From JAXMAR01 sp046350295 (lineage in GTDB: Bacteria > Planctomycetota > Planctomycetia > Gemmatales > Gemmataceae), in assembly GCA_046350295.1 (NCBI GenBank), contig JAXMAR010000006.1, forward strand, positions 195,390 to 259,389: DNA of 64,000 nt, written 5' to 3'. The notes under the pieces were generated by a model. It worked only from the letters and a program-made list of their open reading frames with translations, was not told where the DNA came from and made no database searches. The translations under genes were made by a program, and so were the position numbers. Position 1 is the first letter of the stretch. Every line of letters begins with the position of its first letter. Shown here piece after piece: positions 36,683-44,186 of this stretch.

Positions 36683-36989
36683 CGTCTTTCCTCATGAAGG
36701 ACTTGGCGGCAGCGACCCGATTACGCCGTTTGTCCTCGGCCCGGAACGCCGTTTACGCCGTTTGGCCCGCGCGTTCCGGTCCGAGCTCCCCAGCCGTCGC
36801 GCGCACCCCTTCATCTTGATCTTCGCATCTTCGCGGCTATTTTCCACCTCGGTTGTTCTTGCGACGGCTGAATGTGAACCCTGCCACTCGCGAGACGAGC
36901 GCCTCCGAGCCGAAACCACTCCCTCCCCCCTTGTGGGGGAGGGTTGGGGTGGGGGGTGAAAGCGTGACCGAAATCGGGGACGACCGGCC
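36683..36989. other. 307-bp intergenic region with hairpins, no gene
   Basis: It contains an imperfect inverted repeat (36737-36751 with 36769-36783, one mismatch) enclosing two TACGCCGTTT boxes, and a palindromic repeat element at 36921-36960. No plausible ORF with codon bias is seen. The direction of neighbours (both - strand) suggests promoter sequences for 35456-36682 near 36683-36720, though no box is clear. Confidence 0.6.
36921..36960. repeat. REP-like palindromic repeat, intergenic copy
   Basis: Arms CCCTCCCCC (36921-36929) and GGGGGAGGG (36935-36943) flank a five-base loop; a tail TTGGGGTGGGGGGTGAAA follows. Reversed, this matches the element inside ligA at 59281-59337 (CCCTCACCCCC tail, CCCCTCTCCCC arms), so both belong to one dispersed family. 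Confidence 0.75.
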
Positions 36990-37823
36990 TCAAGCCAGCG
37001 CCTCTTCCACGACCTTAATCCCATGCGCGATGTCGCGCACCCGCTCCTCCTGGTTTCCCACCTCGCGCTCGATGCAGAGCGGCCCCTGGTAGCCCACTTT
37101 CTTGAGCGTCTGGATGAACTTCTTGATGTTCACCTGCCCCTGGCCGAGCGGGACTTCTTCGCCCCATGTGCCCGGGACCTTGGTGCGGTTGGCGTCCTTG
37201 ACGTGAACACTGCGGATGTAGGAGCCGAGGATCTCGACGGCCCGGATCGGGTCCCCCTTGTCGTAGAGGATCATGTTCGCCGGATCGAAGTTGACGCGCA
37301 GGTTCGGCGCCTTCAATTCGTCCAGCGTCCGCTTCAGGAGGTCGGCCGTCTCCTGGCCGGTCTCGAAAGCCACCGTGATTCCGGCATCCTGGCCCAGCTG
37401 GCCGACCTTGGCGAGCGATTCGAGGAATGGCTTGCGGTCCGGATCCCCCGGCTCGGGAAGGAAGCCGGCGTGCAGCATGAGGTCTTTGAGGCCGAGCGCC
37501 TTGGTACGCTCCAGCGCCCACTGGAATCGTTTGAGCCGCTCGGGCCGCAGGGCGGGGTCGCCGAAGCCGCCGGTCTTCTGAATGGTGGCGGGGGTGGTGT
37601 AGTCCTCGCCGGGAAAGCCGAGCATGGCCCCGGTCAGTTCGAAGCCGGCGCCGCGGGCGGCCTGCGGGAGATTGTCGCCTTCCTCCCACGCGGCATGGTG
37701 CGGATCGCCGCAAGCGATCTGCACGACGTTGATCTTGATGCGGTCCATCAGCCGGCGCAGCTCCGGAATGCTGCCCACCTGCAAGGACCAGCTACACACA
37801 CCAATGGCGAGAGGCTTTGTCAT
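36990..37823 (-). CDS. TIM-barrel sugar phosphate isomerase/epimerase family protein
   Basis: 277 residues. MTKPLAIGVCSWSLQVGSIP begins a xylose-isomerase-like TIM barrel; GLKDLMLHAGFLPEPGDPD, VNFDPANMILYDKGDPI, RSVHVKDANRTKVPGTWGEE and LGQGQVNIKKFI carry the metal ligands (Glu, Asp, His, Glu) expected in this family. Substrate unknown. The start codon lies in the first copy of a 139-base tandem duplication, so the upstream region has been duplicated. Confidence 0.9.
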   Translation of the reverse strand: MTKPLAIGVCSWSLQVGSIPELRRLMDRIKINVVQIACGDPHHAAWEEGDNLPQAARGAGFELTGAMLGFPGEDYTTPATIQKTGGFGDPALRPERLKRFQWALERTKALGLKDLMLHAGFLPEPGDPDRKPFLESLAKVGQLGQDAGITVAFETGQETADLLKRTLDELKAPNLRVNFDPANMILYDKGDPIRAVEILGSYIRSVHVKDANRTKVPGTWGEEVPLGQGQVNIKKFIQTLKKVGYQGPLCIEREVGNQEERVRDIAHGIKVVEEALA

Positions 37824-38098
37824 GGTTGGGGATTGACAATTAGCAATTGAAAATTAGCAATTTCAAATTGGGGGTAGTTGCGGGGGTTGCTGTTGCGGTC
37901 TGGAGGGTAGCGTCGGAACCACCAAAGGGGCGCCAGGGGAAGGCCGCATCCCTCTCGCTCATGGTTGGGGATTGACAATTAGCAATTGAAAATTAGCAAT
38001 TTCAAATTGGGGGTAGTTGCCGGGGTTGCCGTTGCGGTCTGGAGGGTAGCGTCGGAACCACCAAAGGGGCGCCAGGGGAAGGCCGCATCCCTCTCGCT
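37821..38098. repeat. Tandem duplication of 139 bp
   Basis: 37821-37959 and 37960-38098 are the same sequence with only two differences (g/c and t/c in the 'tagttgc...ggttgc' part). The first copy starts at CAT, the start codon of the TIM-barrel gene on the - strand. The left part of each copy is AT-rich (repeats of caattagcaatt), unlike the GC-rich surroundings. Confidence 0.95.
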
Positions 38099-38163
38099 CA
38101 AACAGGGCCCCGGCAACTACCCCAAATTGGAAATTGCTAATTGTCATTTGTCAATTGTCAATT
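37971..38163. repeat. MITE-like inverted-repeat element
   Basis: The AT-rich block plus TAGTTGCCGGGG at 37971-38029 reappears in reverse orientation at 38105-38163 (CCCCGGCAACTAC then CCAAATTGGAAATTGCTAAT). The ends resemble the terminal inverted repeats of a miniature non-autonomous element of about 190 bases. No transposase is present, and target-site duplications were not identified. Confidence 0.6.
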
Positions 38164-38165
38164 CC

Positions 38166-38537
38166 CTAAGACCCAGGCGCCGGTTCCAGGTCCACTCCAA
38201 GCGGTCCCAGCTTCCGCCCGTCGTCCAGCACCTGGTGGAAGCTCTGGATCTGCTCTTGCTTCAGCTCCGCCACCTCTTTCGGCCCCGTCCACACGATGGC
38301 GCGTCCCGTGTGGTGCGCCTCGCTCATCATGAGCACGGCCTTCTGCTGATTGCAGCCCAGCACCTTTTGCAGCACATCGACGACGAAGTCGATCGTGTGA
38401 TGGTCGTCGTTGAGCAGGATCACATGGAACGGCGGCAGACGGCGCGTCTTGTTCTCCGCTTTCGGCTTGGTCCGCGTCGTCACCCGCGGCTCGTATAGTT
38501 CGTCACTCACGGCTCTTGTGCTCCCATCGGATCGCAT
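38166..38537 (-). CDS. clpS: ATP-dependent Clp protease adaptor
   Basis: 123 residues from ATG 38537. The ClpS core is seen: RRLPPFHVILLNDDHHTIDF, VVDVLQKVLGCNQQKAVLMM, then SEAHHTGRAIVWTGPKEVAE; it delivers N-end-rule substrates to ClpA. The Asp/His-rich binding site DDHH is kept. A 40-residue N-terminal extension precedes the domain. Start alternatives upstream (to 38759) would read into repeat sequence at 38542-38590. No clpA gene is adjacent. Confidence 0.9.
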   Translation of the reverse strand: MRSDGSTRAVSDELYEPRVTTRTKPKAENKTRRLPPFHVILLNDDHHTIDFVVDVLQKVLGCNQQKAVLMMSEAHHTGRAIVWTGPKEVAELKQEQIQSFHQVLDDGRKLGPLGVDLEPAPGS

Positions 38538-38541
38538 GTAG

Positions 38542-38590
38542 CCGAAGTCGTGGGACTTCGGATGGCGTAGCCGAAGTGGCAGGACTTCGG
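38542..38590. repeat. Pair of CCGAAGTC palindromes
   Basis: CCGAAGTC-GTGG-GACTTCGG (38542-38561) and a variant CCGAAGT...ACTTCGG (38571-38590) follow each other directly, each preceded by GTAG or TAG. The same palindrome recurs at 50202 and, in altered form, at 50241. A dispersed palindromic repeat located between genes. Confidence 0.85.
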
Positions 38591-38822
38591 ATGACGCCAG
38601 GCATGGCGGCGCGGCGTGCGAAAACCGCGACCCCTCTTTCATTTCTAGCTTAGACAACCGCCGCTGCAAAAGCAATTTTCCAGCGCCGGCGAACGCCCCA
38701 CGCTTGTCCGGCGTCAAAGACCGAAGTACATTGAAAGGCGTTATCGCCATGGTACCCAATCACCACCAGCGGTCGCACGGATCGACGCGCACCACCGTCC
38801 GTGACCGCCGCGACCTTCTCTC

Positions 38823-40346
38823 ATGTCCCAAGGCGCCTCCCTGATCTGTGCCGCCATCGGTCGCACCCGGCACAAGATGATGCAGATCGAGATCCAGGAA
38901 GCCGCCAAGCGCGGCGCCAGACTGATCGAGCTGCGCCTCGACTTCCTCGCTAAGGCCCCCGATTTCAAGCGGCTCCTCGCCGGCAAGCCGTGCCCCCTCA
39001 TCGCCACCGTCCGCCGCGCCCAGGACGGCGGCCGCTGGGGCGGCACGGAGGAGGAGCGCCTCATGCTCCTGCGCCAGGCCATTGTCGCGGGCTTCGATTA
39101 CGTCGACCTCGAAACCGACGTCGCCGACGGCATCCGCCGCTTCGGCGCCGTCAAACGCATCATCAGCTACCACAACCTCCGCAACACCCCGGCCGATCTC
39201 GACGAGCTTTACGAAAAGATGTGCGGCCAGGACCCGGACATCGTCAAGATCGCCGTCACCGCCCAGCAGCCCGAAGACAACCTCCGCGTCCTCGACCTGG
39301 TCCGCAAGCAAACCAAGCCGACGATCGCCCATTGCATGGGAGACCTCGGCACGTGCAGCCGCGTCCTGGGGGCGCGTTTCGGCGCCCCGTTCACGTACGC
39401 CGCCTTCAACAAGGAGCGCTCCCTCGCCCCCGGCATCTTCAGCTACGAGGATCTTAAACGCGTCTACCAGTACGAGGACATTACCTCCGACGCGGACATC
39501 TTCGGCGTCATCGGCGATCCCGTGGCCCATAGCCTCAGCCCTCTCATCCACAACCGCAGCTTCCGCGACGAGAAGGTCAACGCCGTCTACGTCCCCTTCC
39601 GCGTGCCGCGCGGCGAGCTCGCCGACTTCCTCAAGAGCTTCGAAACGCTCGGCGTCCGCGGCTACAGCGTCACCCTGCCCCACAAGGAGGCCGCCGCCAA
39701 GCTCGCCCCGGAGGTCGACGAGGCCGTGGAGCTGATCGGGGCCGCCAATACCCTCGTCAAGACGCCGGACGGCTGGCACGCGTTCAACACCGACGGCCAG
39801 GCCGCCATCGACTCCCTGCGCGAGCACTTGCCCAAGGACTCCGTGGGCGGCCCAGGACATCTGTCGAACCGCACGGTCCTCGTGCTCGGCGCCGGCGGCG
39901 TCGCCCGCGCCTTGGCTTTCTCCTTGCAGCGTGAAGGCGTCCCGCTCTCCATCACCAACCGCACCGCCGAGCGTGCCCAGGCCCTGGCCCATGAAGTCGG
40001 CTGCAAAGCCATCGACTGGGGCGCCCGCCACAGCGTCGTTTGCGATACGCTCATCAACTGCACCTCCGTCGGCATGCACCCCAACGTCGACGAGTGCCCC
40101 ATCCACGCCAGCTTCCTCAAGCCCGGCCTCATGGTCTTCGACACCATCTATACGCCGGAAACCACCATGCTCATCCGCGAAGCCCAGTCGCGCGGCTGCC
40201 ACGTCCTCACCGGCGTCGACATGTTCGTCCGCCAGGCCGGACTCCAGTTCAAGCTCTTCACCGGCAAAGCCCCGAACCTGACCCTCATGGAGAAACTCGT
40301 CCGCCGCGCCCTGTCGCCGGTCCACGTCCCCGACGACGATGGGTGA
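38823..40346 (+). CDS. aroDE: Fused 3-dehydroquinate dehydratase (type I) and shikimate dehydrogenase
   Basis: 507 residues covering two consecutive steps of the shikimate pathway. Residues ~1-225 are type I dehydroquinase: ISYHN near 117 has the His and DIVKIAV near 142 the Schiff-base Lys. Residues ~229-505 are shikimate dehydrogenase: GDPVAHSLSPLIHN, SVTLPHKEAAAK with the catalytic Lys, NTDGQAA, and the NADP loop VLGAGGVARA. ATG 38823. The aroK gene follows after 186 bases, so steps 3, 4 and 5 are clustered. A fused aroD-aroE is common in planctomycetes and plants. Confidence 0.96.
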   Translation: MSQGASLICAAIGRTRHKMMQIEIQEAAKRGARLIELRLDFLAKAPDFKRLLAGKPCPLIATVRRAQDGGRWGGTEEERLMLLRQAIVAGFDYVDLETDVADGIRRFGAVKRIISYHNLRNTPADLDELYEKMCGQDPDIVKIAVTAQQPEDNLRVLDLVRKQTKPTIAHCMGDLGTCSRVLGARFGAPFTYAAFNKERSLAPGIFSYEDLKRVYQYEDITSDADIFGVIGDPVAHSLSPLIHNRSFRDEKVNAVYVPFRVPRGELADFLKSFETLGVRGYSVTLPHKEAAAKLAPEVDEAVELIGAANTLVKTPDGWHAFNTDGQAAIDSLREHLPKDSVGGPGHLSNRTVLVLGAGGVARALAFSLQREGVPLSITNRTAERAQALAHEVGCKAIDWGARHSVVCDTLINCTSVGMHPNVDECPIHASFLKPGLMVFDTIYTPETTMLIREAQSRGCHVLTGVDMFVRQAGLQFKLFTGKAPNLTLMEKLVRRALSPVHVPDDDG

Positions 40347-40363
40347 GACGGATAGTGCGACCT

Positions 40364-40417
40364 GGGTGGCATGGGTGGCATGGGTGGCATGGGTGGCATG
40401 GGTGGCATGGGTGGCAT
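40364..40417. repeat. Six tandem copies of GGGTGGCAT
   Basis: Six perfect 9-base units (40364-40417) between aroDE and aroK. Being a multiple of three it gives GMG- or WVA-type translations, but it lies outside genes. Copy number is likely to vary between strains. Confidence 0.95.
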
Positions 40418-40475
40418 GCTTTTGCGGATCCGGACAAGGCTCGTTGACGTGCCGGCTCACACCGCAAAAGCATGC
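40414..40475. repeat. 14-bp perfect inverted repeat
   Basis: GCATGCTTTTGCGG (40414-40427) and CCGCAAAAGCATGC (40462-40475) are exact complements separated by 34 bases, directly after the 9-base repeats. Could form a hairpin affecting aroDE-aroK readthrough, or be the terminal repeats of a tiny element. Confidence 0.85.
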
Positions 40476-40532
40476 TCGGCGGCGTCCCAAGACAGCGAAC
40501 GTGATCGACCGAAATGTTGCTCCCATCGCGCC

Positions 40533-41057
40533 ATGAACCTCTACCTCATCGGCTACCGCGGCACCGGCAAATCCACCGTGGCCCGTCTCGTCGCCGACAG
40601 CCTCGACCGGCCCTGGCGCGACGCCGACGCCCTCCTCGAAGAACGCGCCGGTCAAACTATCCGCGCCATCTTCGCCGCCGAAGGGGAGGCCGGGTTCCGC
40701 GAGCGCGAGGCCGCCATCCTCCGCGAACTCGACAGGGAGGACGGCTTGGTCGTCGCCACCGGCGGCGGCGTTATCCTGCGCGAGGACAACCGCGCCATCC
40801 TCGGCCGCGGCAAGGCCGTCTGGCTCACGGCTTCCGCCGAGCGCCTCTGGGACCGGCTGCAAGCGGATGCGACTACCGGCGAGCGCCGCCCCAACCTGAG
40901 CGGCGGCGGCCTCGAGGAAATCCGCGAACTTCTCGCCGTGCGCGCGCCTCATTACCAGGCGTGTGCCGATCTCGCCGTGGCGACGGACCACCGCTCGCCC
41001 GCGGAAGTCGCGGCATTGGTCGCGGACTGGTTTCGCAATACAACTCAAGAGACATGA
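40533..41057 (+). CDS. aroK: Shikimate kinase
   Basis: 174 residues, starting MNLYLIGYRGTGKSTVARLV with a Walker A loop; RDADALLEERAGQTIRAIF carries the shikimate-binding Asp, GFREREAAILREL the Arg, and VATGGGVILR the GGG shikimate loop. Phosphorylates shikimate with ATP. Longer in-frame starts (from 40371) would include translated repeats and are not supported. Next gene follows after 37 bases. Confidence 0.95.
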   Translation: MNLYLIGYRGTGKSTVARLVADSLDRPWRDADALLEERAGQTIRAIFAAEGEAGFREREAAILRELDREDGLVVATGGGVILREDNRAILGRGKAVWLTASAERLWDRLQADATTGERRPNLSGGGLEEIRELLAVRAPHYQACADLAVATDHRSPAEVAALVADWFRNTTQET

Positions 41058-41094
41058 GGCTCCACACCACCCGAGTCCAAACCCCGGACGAGCC

Positions 41095-42240
41095 TTGCTT
41101 CCCGTCGCGATCATCACCACCTGGCTGCTCCTCACCTTCCTCCTCGGCGCCACCGTCGGCAGCTTCCTCAACGTCGTCATCGGCCGCCTGCCCAAGGAGA
41201 AGAGCATCCTCTGGCCCGGTTCACGCTGCGGCGCCTGCCTCCAGCCCATCCCCTGGTATCACAACCTTCCCATCGTCAGCTACCTCTGGCTCAAGGGCCG
41301 CTGCGGTAAATGCGGCGCGAGGTTCTCCCCCCGCTATCTCATCGTCGAGGCCCTCTGCGGCCTCTCGTTCGCGGGCCTCTACTACGCCGAGATGGTCGTC
41401 AACATCCACAACTGGCCTCTCGGCAATCGCGCCTGGGCCTTCGCGTACGGTCTCCCGCCCCCAAGCTGGTGGCTCGGCTACATCTTCCATGCGACCCTCT
41501 TCTCCTTCCTTTTCGCCGCCTCCGTCTGCGACCTCGACGGGATGGAGATCCCCCTCTCCCTCACGATGACCGGCACGCTCATCGGCCTCATCGGCGCCGT
41601 CCTCTTGCCCTGGCCCTGGCCCTGGATGCCGGCCGAGGCGACACCGCGAGCCCTGGTCCCGGCCGGTGTACCGGGCCTGGGACCCTTCATCGTGCAACCG
41701 GGGTCGGAATGGAGAGCCGGCTCGATCGGCGAAGGCGTCTATCCCTGGCCGGTCGCCGGTCCTCTGCCCGAATGGCTCGCCCCCGGCGGCAATTTCCAGA
41801 CCGGCCTCGCCACCGGATTGGCCGGCGCGCTCGCCGGAACGTTCCTGGCCCGCTTCGTCGGCTTCGTCTTCAGCGCCGCTCTCGGCAAGGAAGCCCTCGG
41901 CCTGGGGGACGCCGACCTGTTGATGATGGCCGGCGCCTTCGTCGGCTGGCAGGTCGTCGTCGCCGCCTTCTTCATCAGCGTCTTTCCCGGACTCCTCTTC
42001 GGCATCATCCAGGCCATCTTCGTCCGCGGCGGCCATTTCCCGTTCGGCCCGTCCCTCGCCGGCGGCGTCCTGATCGCTCTGCTCGGCTGGCACTGGATCG
42101 GCCCCTATTTGCAGCCCGTCCTGTTCGACGCCTGGTTCCTGATGATCCTCACGGTGGCGAGGCGCCTCATGATGGCGGTCCTCGGCTTCGCGCTGACCCG
42201 GATCACGCAAGGCGGCCCTCGCCCCGAGGAAGCCTCCTAG
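41095..42240 (+). CDS. Prepilin peptidase (A24 family, type IV pilus/type II secretion)
   Basis: 381 residues from TTG 41095 (weak ribosome site; no better start downstream). The methyltransferase-type zinc ribbon has two CxxC pairs (GSRCGACLQPIPWYH ... GRCGKCGARFSP) near 44 and 72. The peptidase aspartates are in CDLDGMEIP near 146 and GLGDADLLMM near 273. Several membrane helices. Cleaves and N-methylates prepilins. An unusual ~75-residue Pro/Gly-rich insert (PWPWPWMPAEATP ... WLAPGGNFQTG) lies between the two catalytic motifs. No pilin or secretion gene is adjacent. Confidence 0.9.
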   Translation: MLPVAIITTWLLLTFLLGATVGSFLNVVIGRLPKEKSILWPGSRCGACLQPIPWYHNLPIVSYLWLKGRCGKCGARFSPRYLIVEALCGLSFAGLYYAEMVVNIHNWPLGNRAWAFAYGLPPPSWWLGYIFHATLFSFLFAASVCDLDGMEIPLSLTMTGTLIGLIGAVLLPWPWPWMPAEATPRALVPAGVPGLGPFIVQPGSEWRAGSIGEGVYPWPVAGPLPEWLAPGGNFQTGLATGLAGALAGTFLARFVGFVFSAALGKEALGLGDADLLMMAGAFVGWQVVVAAFFISVFPGLLFGIIQAIFVRGGHFPFGPSLAGGVLIALLGWHWIGPYLQPVLFDAWFLMILTVARRLMMAVLGFALTRITQGGPRPEEAS

Positions 42241-42278
42241 CCGGGCGGGAACCAACCTCAGCCGAAAGAGACCTGACT

Positions 42279-42890
42279 ATGCCTGAAATCCTGATCGTCG
42301 ATTACGGCATGGCGAACCTGCGCAGCGTGCAGAAGGCGTTCGAGCGCTTCGGCCACGCCGCCCGGATCTCCGGCTCCGCCGAAGACATCGCCGCGGCCGA
42401 CAAGCTCGTCCTCCCCGGCGTCGGCGCCTTCCGCGACGCCATCGCCCGCCTGCGCGAAGCCCGCCTCGACGCCCCCATCCGCCGCCACATCGACGCCGGA
42501 AAACCCTTCTTCGGCATCTGCCTCGGCCTCCAGCTCCTCTTCACCCGCAGCTTCGAAGACGGCGTCTACGAAGGCCTCAACATCTTCCCCGGCGACGTCG
42601 TCCGCTTCAAAGACGTCCCCGGCCTCAAAGTCCCCCACATGGGCTGGAACCAGCTCCGCATCAAGAAACCCGCCCCCCACCTCGCCGACTTCCCCCCCGG
42701 TGGTTCGGTGTATTTCGTCCATTCCTACTACGTCGTCCCCGCCAGCCGCGACCTGATCGGCACCGAGACGGATTACCCGACGCCGTTCACGTCGAGCATC
42801 TGGCAAGACAACGTCTTCGCGACGCAGTTCCACCCGGAGAAGAGCCAGGCGGCGGGGCTGGGGATGCTGAAGCGATTCGCGGACCTTTAA
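42279..42890 (+). CDS. hisH: Imidazole glycerol phosphate synthase, glutamine amidotransferase subunit
   Basis: 203 residues, ATG 42279. ILIVDYGMANLRSVQKAFER starts the class-I amidotransferase fold; the nucleophile Cys is in GICLGLQLLF near residue 83 and the His/Glu in QFHPEKS near 187. Supplies ammonia to HisF in histidine synthesis. The gene end GLGMLKRFADL recurs in a scar 300 bases downstream. hisF is not in the window; hisA is 1.3 kb downstream. Confidence 0.95.
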   Translation: MPEILIVDYGMANLRSVQKAFERFGHAARISGSAEDIAAADKLVLPGVGAFRDAIARLREARLDAPIRRHIDAGKPFFGICLGLQLLFTRSFEDGVYEGLNIFPGDVVRFKDVPGLKVPHMGWNQLRIKKPAPHLADFPPGGSVYFVHSYYVVPASRDLIGTETDYPTPFTSSIWQDNVFATQFHPEKSQAAGLGMLKRFADL

Positions 42891-42928
42891 CCGCATATGC
42901 TGGGCACAAAGTGATGTAGCGTGCTCTG

Positions 42929-43129
42929 AGCCCCAAAGGGGCGGGCAGCCAATAGCCAGGGGTGTGAACCCCTGGAACGGGGTTATTGGAAGTCGGGGAG
43001 CCCTGAAAGGGCGGCAGAAAACATGGCATTTGCAATCGTACTGTCGCCCCTTCGGGGCTTGGGAACCGCTTGAACTTCGCCTCCAGGGGCTCACGCCCCT
43101 GGCTATTGGCTGCCCGCCCCTTTGGGGCT
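42929..43129. repeat. 47-bp near-perfect inverted repeat
   Basis: Arms 42929-42975 and 43083-43129 (starting AGCCCCAAAGGGGCGGGCAG and its complement) agree in 45 of 47 bases and enclose 107 bases. Each arm contains a GCCCCAAAGGGGC palindrome and an AATAGCCAGGGG unit. This is a dispersed planctomycete-type repeat in the space between hisH and the toxin-antitoxin genes. Confidence 0.9.
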
Positions 43130-43132
43130 CAG

Positions 43133-43224
43133 CAAGAAACCGTCTTCGGGGCCGACCCCGCCGCCGTCGCCCGCCAGTGGGTCGAGCAGGGTCTGGGGAT
43201 GCTGAAGCGGTTCGCGGCGCTATG
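43133..43224 (+). pseudogene. Chimeric scar: hisA fragment joined to hisH 3' end
   Basis: 43133-43191 copies 59 bases of hisA (44256-44314, codons ~24-43) with two mismatches; immediately after it, 43193-43217 copies the last codons of hisH (42858-42882) with one mismatch and ends in TATGA rather than TTTAA. The order hisA-then-hisH is inverted relative to the gene order, as expected from a tandem duplication of the his block with internal deletion. It starts where the 47-bp inverted repeat ends. Confidence 0.85.
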
Positions 43225-43462
43225 AGTTCCACGCGACACGTGGCGAGCCAATGAAGAATGGAGAACCGAAAACGGAGGAATTAGAATTCAGAAGGAGAGA
43301 GCAGGACGTGGTGGTTCGATGAACCCGCGGCAGAAACGCGAATGAGCCGGAGCGGTATTCCGGACGAGCCCATTGGCTTATGATAGCGAAAGGAGGCTCC
43401 TTGCCTGGACCTCGGAGCCGTGATTAGGATGATGGTTGCCCAAGCGCAAGCGAGTGCGTCTC
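43225..43462. other. Spacer before the toxin-antitoxin pair, no gene
   Basis: Lower-GC stretch with purine-rich runs (GGAGGAATTAGAATTCAGAA) and no convincing coding frame. AAAGGAGG at about 43389 could be a leftover ribosome site. Promoter of the antitoxin gene probably lies here. Confidence 0.5.
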
Positions 43463-43675
43463 ATGACGATCACCGTTCAAGCCGTGTACGAGAACGGCGT
43501 TCTCAAGCTCAGCGAGCCATTGCCCCTCAAGGATGGGGAGAGCGTCGTCGCAACCGTCGAGACGTCCATTTCCTGGGCTCAGAGAACGGCTGGATTGCTG
43601 AAATGGACCGGCGATCCGGAAGTCTTGCGCCAGATTGCGGAAGACGATGATTTCAGCGTTCGGGAGGCGCGATGA
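43463..43675 (+). CDS. Antitoxin, AF2212/PG0164 family (DUF104)
   Basis: 70 residues from ATG 43463. MTITVQAVYENGVLKLSEPL and DGESVVATVE form the short beta-sheet domain of the DUF104 antitoxins that pair with PIN toxins. The stop overlaps the toxin ATG as ATGA, indicating coupling. A TTG at 43436 would lengthen it by nine residues. Confidence 0.85.
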   Translation: MTITVQAVYENGVLKLSEPLPLKDGESVVATVETSISWAQRTAGLLKWTGDPEVLRQIAEDDDFSVREAR

Positions 43676-44172
43676 CATTCGCCAGCATAGCGCCCGGCGC
43701 AGCCATCTTTCTCGATGCGAACACGCTTATCTACCATTTCTCCAGTGACCCAAAGCACGGTCCGGCATGCACTCAACTCATGCAGCGCATTGAGCGCCAG
43801 GACGTCGCCGCCTTTACCTCCTCTGATGTCTTGACGGACTTGGCGCATCGGTTGATGACGCTGGAAGCGATTCAGCGCTTCGGCTGGCCTGCCACGGGCA
43901 TTGCGTCTCGGCTGCGGAAGAATCGCACGGACATCACCAAGCTGACCCGCTTCCGGCAGGCATTGCTTGATTTGCCTCAATCGCGAATTCAGGTTTTCCC
44001 GATCACTCAAGCCCTCGTAGGAGCTGCTGCGTTTCTAAGCCAACAACACGCCTTGCTTACGGGCGACGCGCTTGTGGTCGCGGTCATGCAGGCGAACGGG
44101 CTGTCCGACCTTGCAAGCGCGGATCCGGATTTTGATACCGTCCCCGGTTTGAGGCGTTATTCGCCCATCTGA
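43672..44172 (+). CDS. PIN domain ribonuclease toxin (VapC-like)
   Basis: 166 residues. IFLDANTLIYHFSSDPKHGP near residue 12 has the first PIN aspartate, a second acidic residue is in SSDVLTDLAHRL, and LLTGDALVVAVMQANGLSDL with ASADPDFD near 130-145 provides the C-terminal acidic pair. Type II toxin cleaving RNA. Forms a two-gene operon with the DUF104 antitoxin; hisA follows after 14 bases, so the module sits in the his locus. Confidence 0.9.
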   Translation: MTFASIAPGAAIFLDANTLIYHFSSDPKHGPACTQLMQRIERQDVAAFTSSDVLTDLAHRLMTLEAIQRFGWPATGIASRLRKNRTDITKLTRFRQALLDLPQSRIQVFPITQALVGAAAFLSQQHALLTGDALVVAVMQANGLSDLASADPDFDTVPGLRRYSPI

Positions 44173-44186
44173 TTCGAAAGAACTCC

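Noticed and set aside
40148..40417. Small protein with MPPMPP repeats
   Set aside because: Translation of the 9-base tandem repeat, not a gene.
40371..40532. N-terminal extension of shikimate kinase from 40371
   Set aside because: Would begin in translated repeats and hairpin sequence; ATG 40533 gives a normal aroK start.
38760..41249. 829-residue minus-strand frame across aroDE and aroK
   Set aside because: Mirror of real genes and includes translated 9-base repeats.
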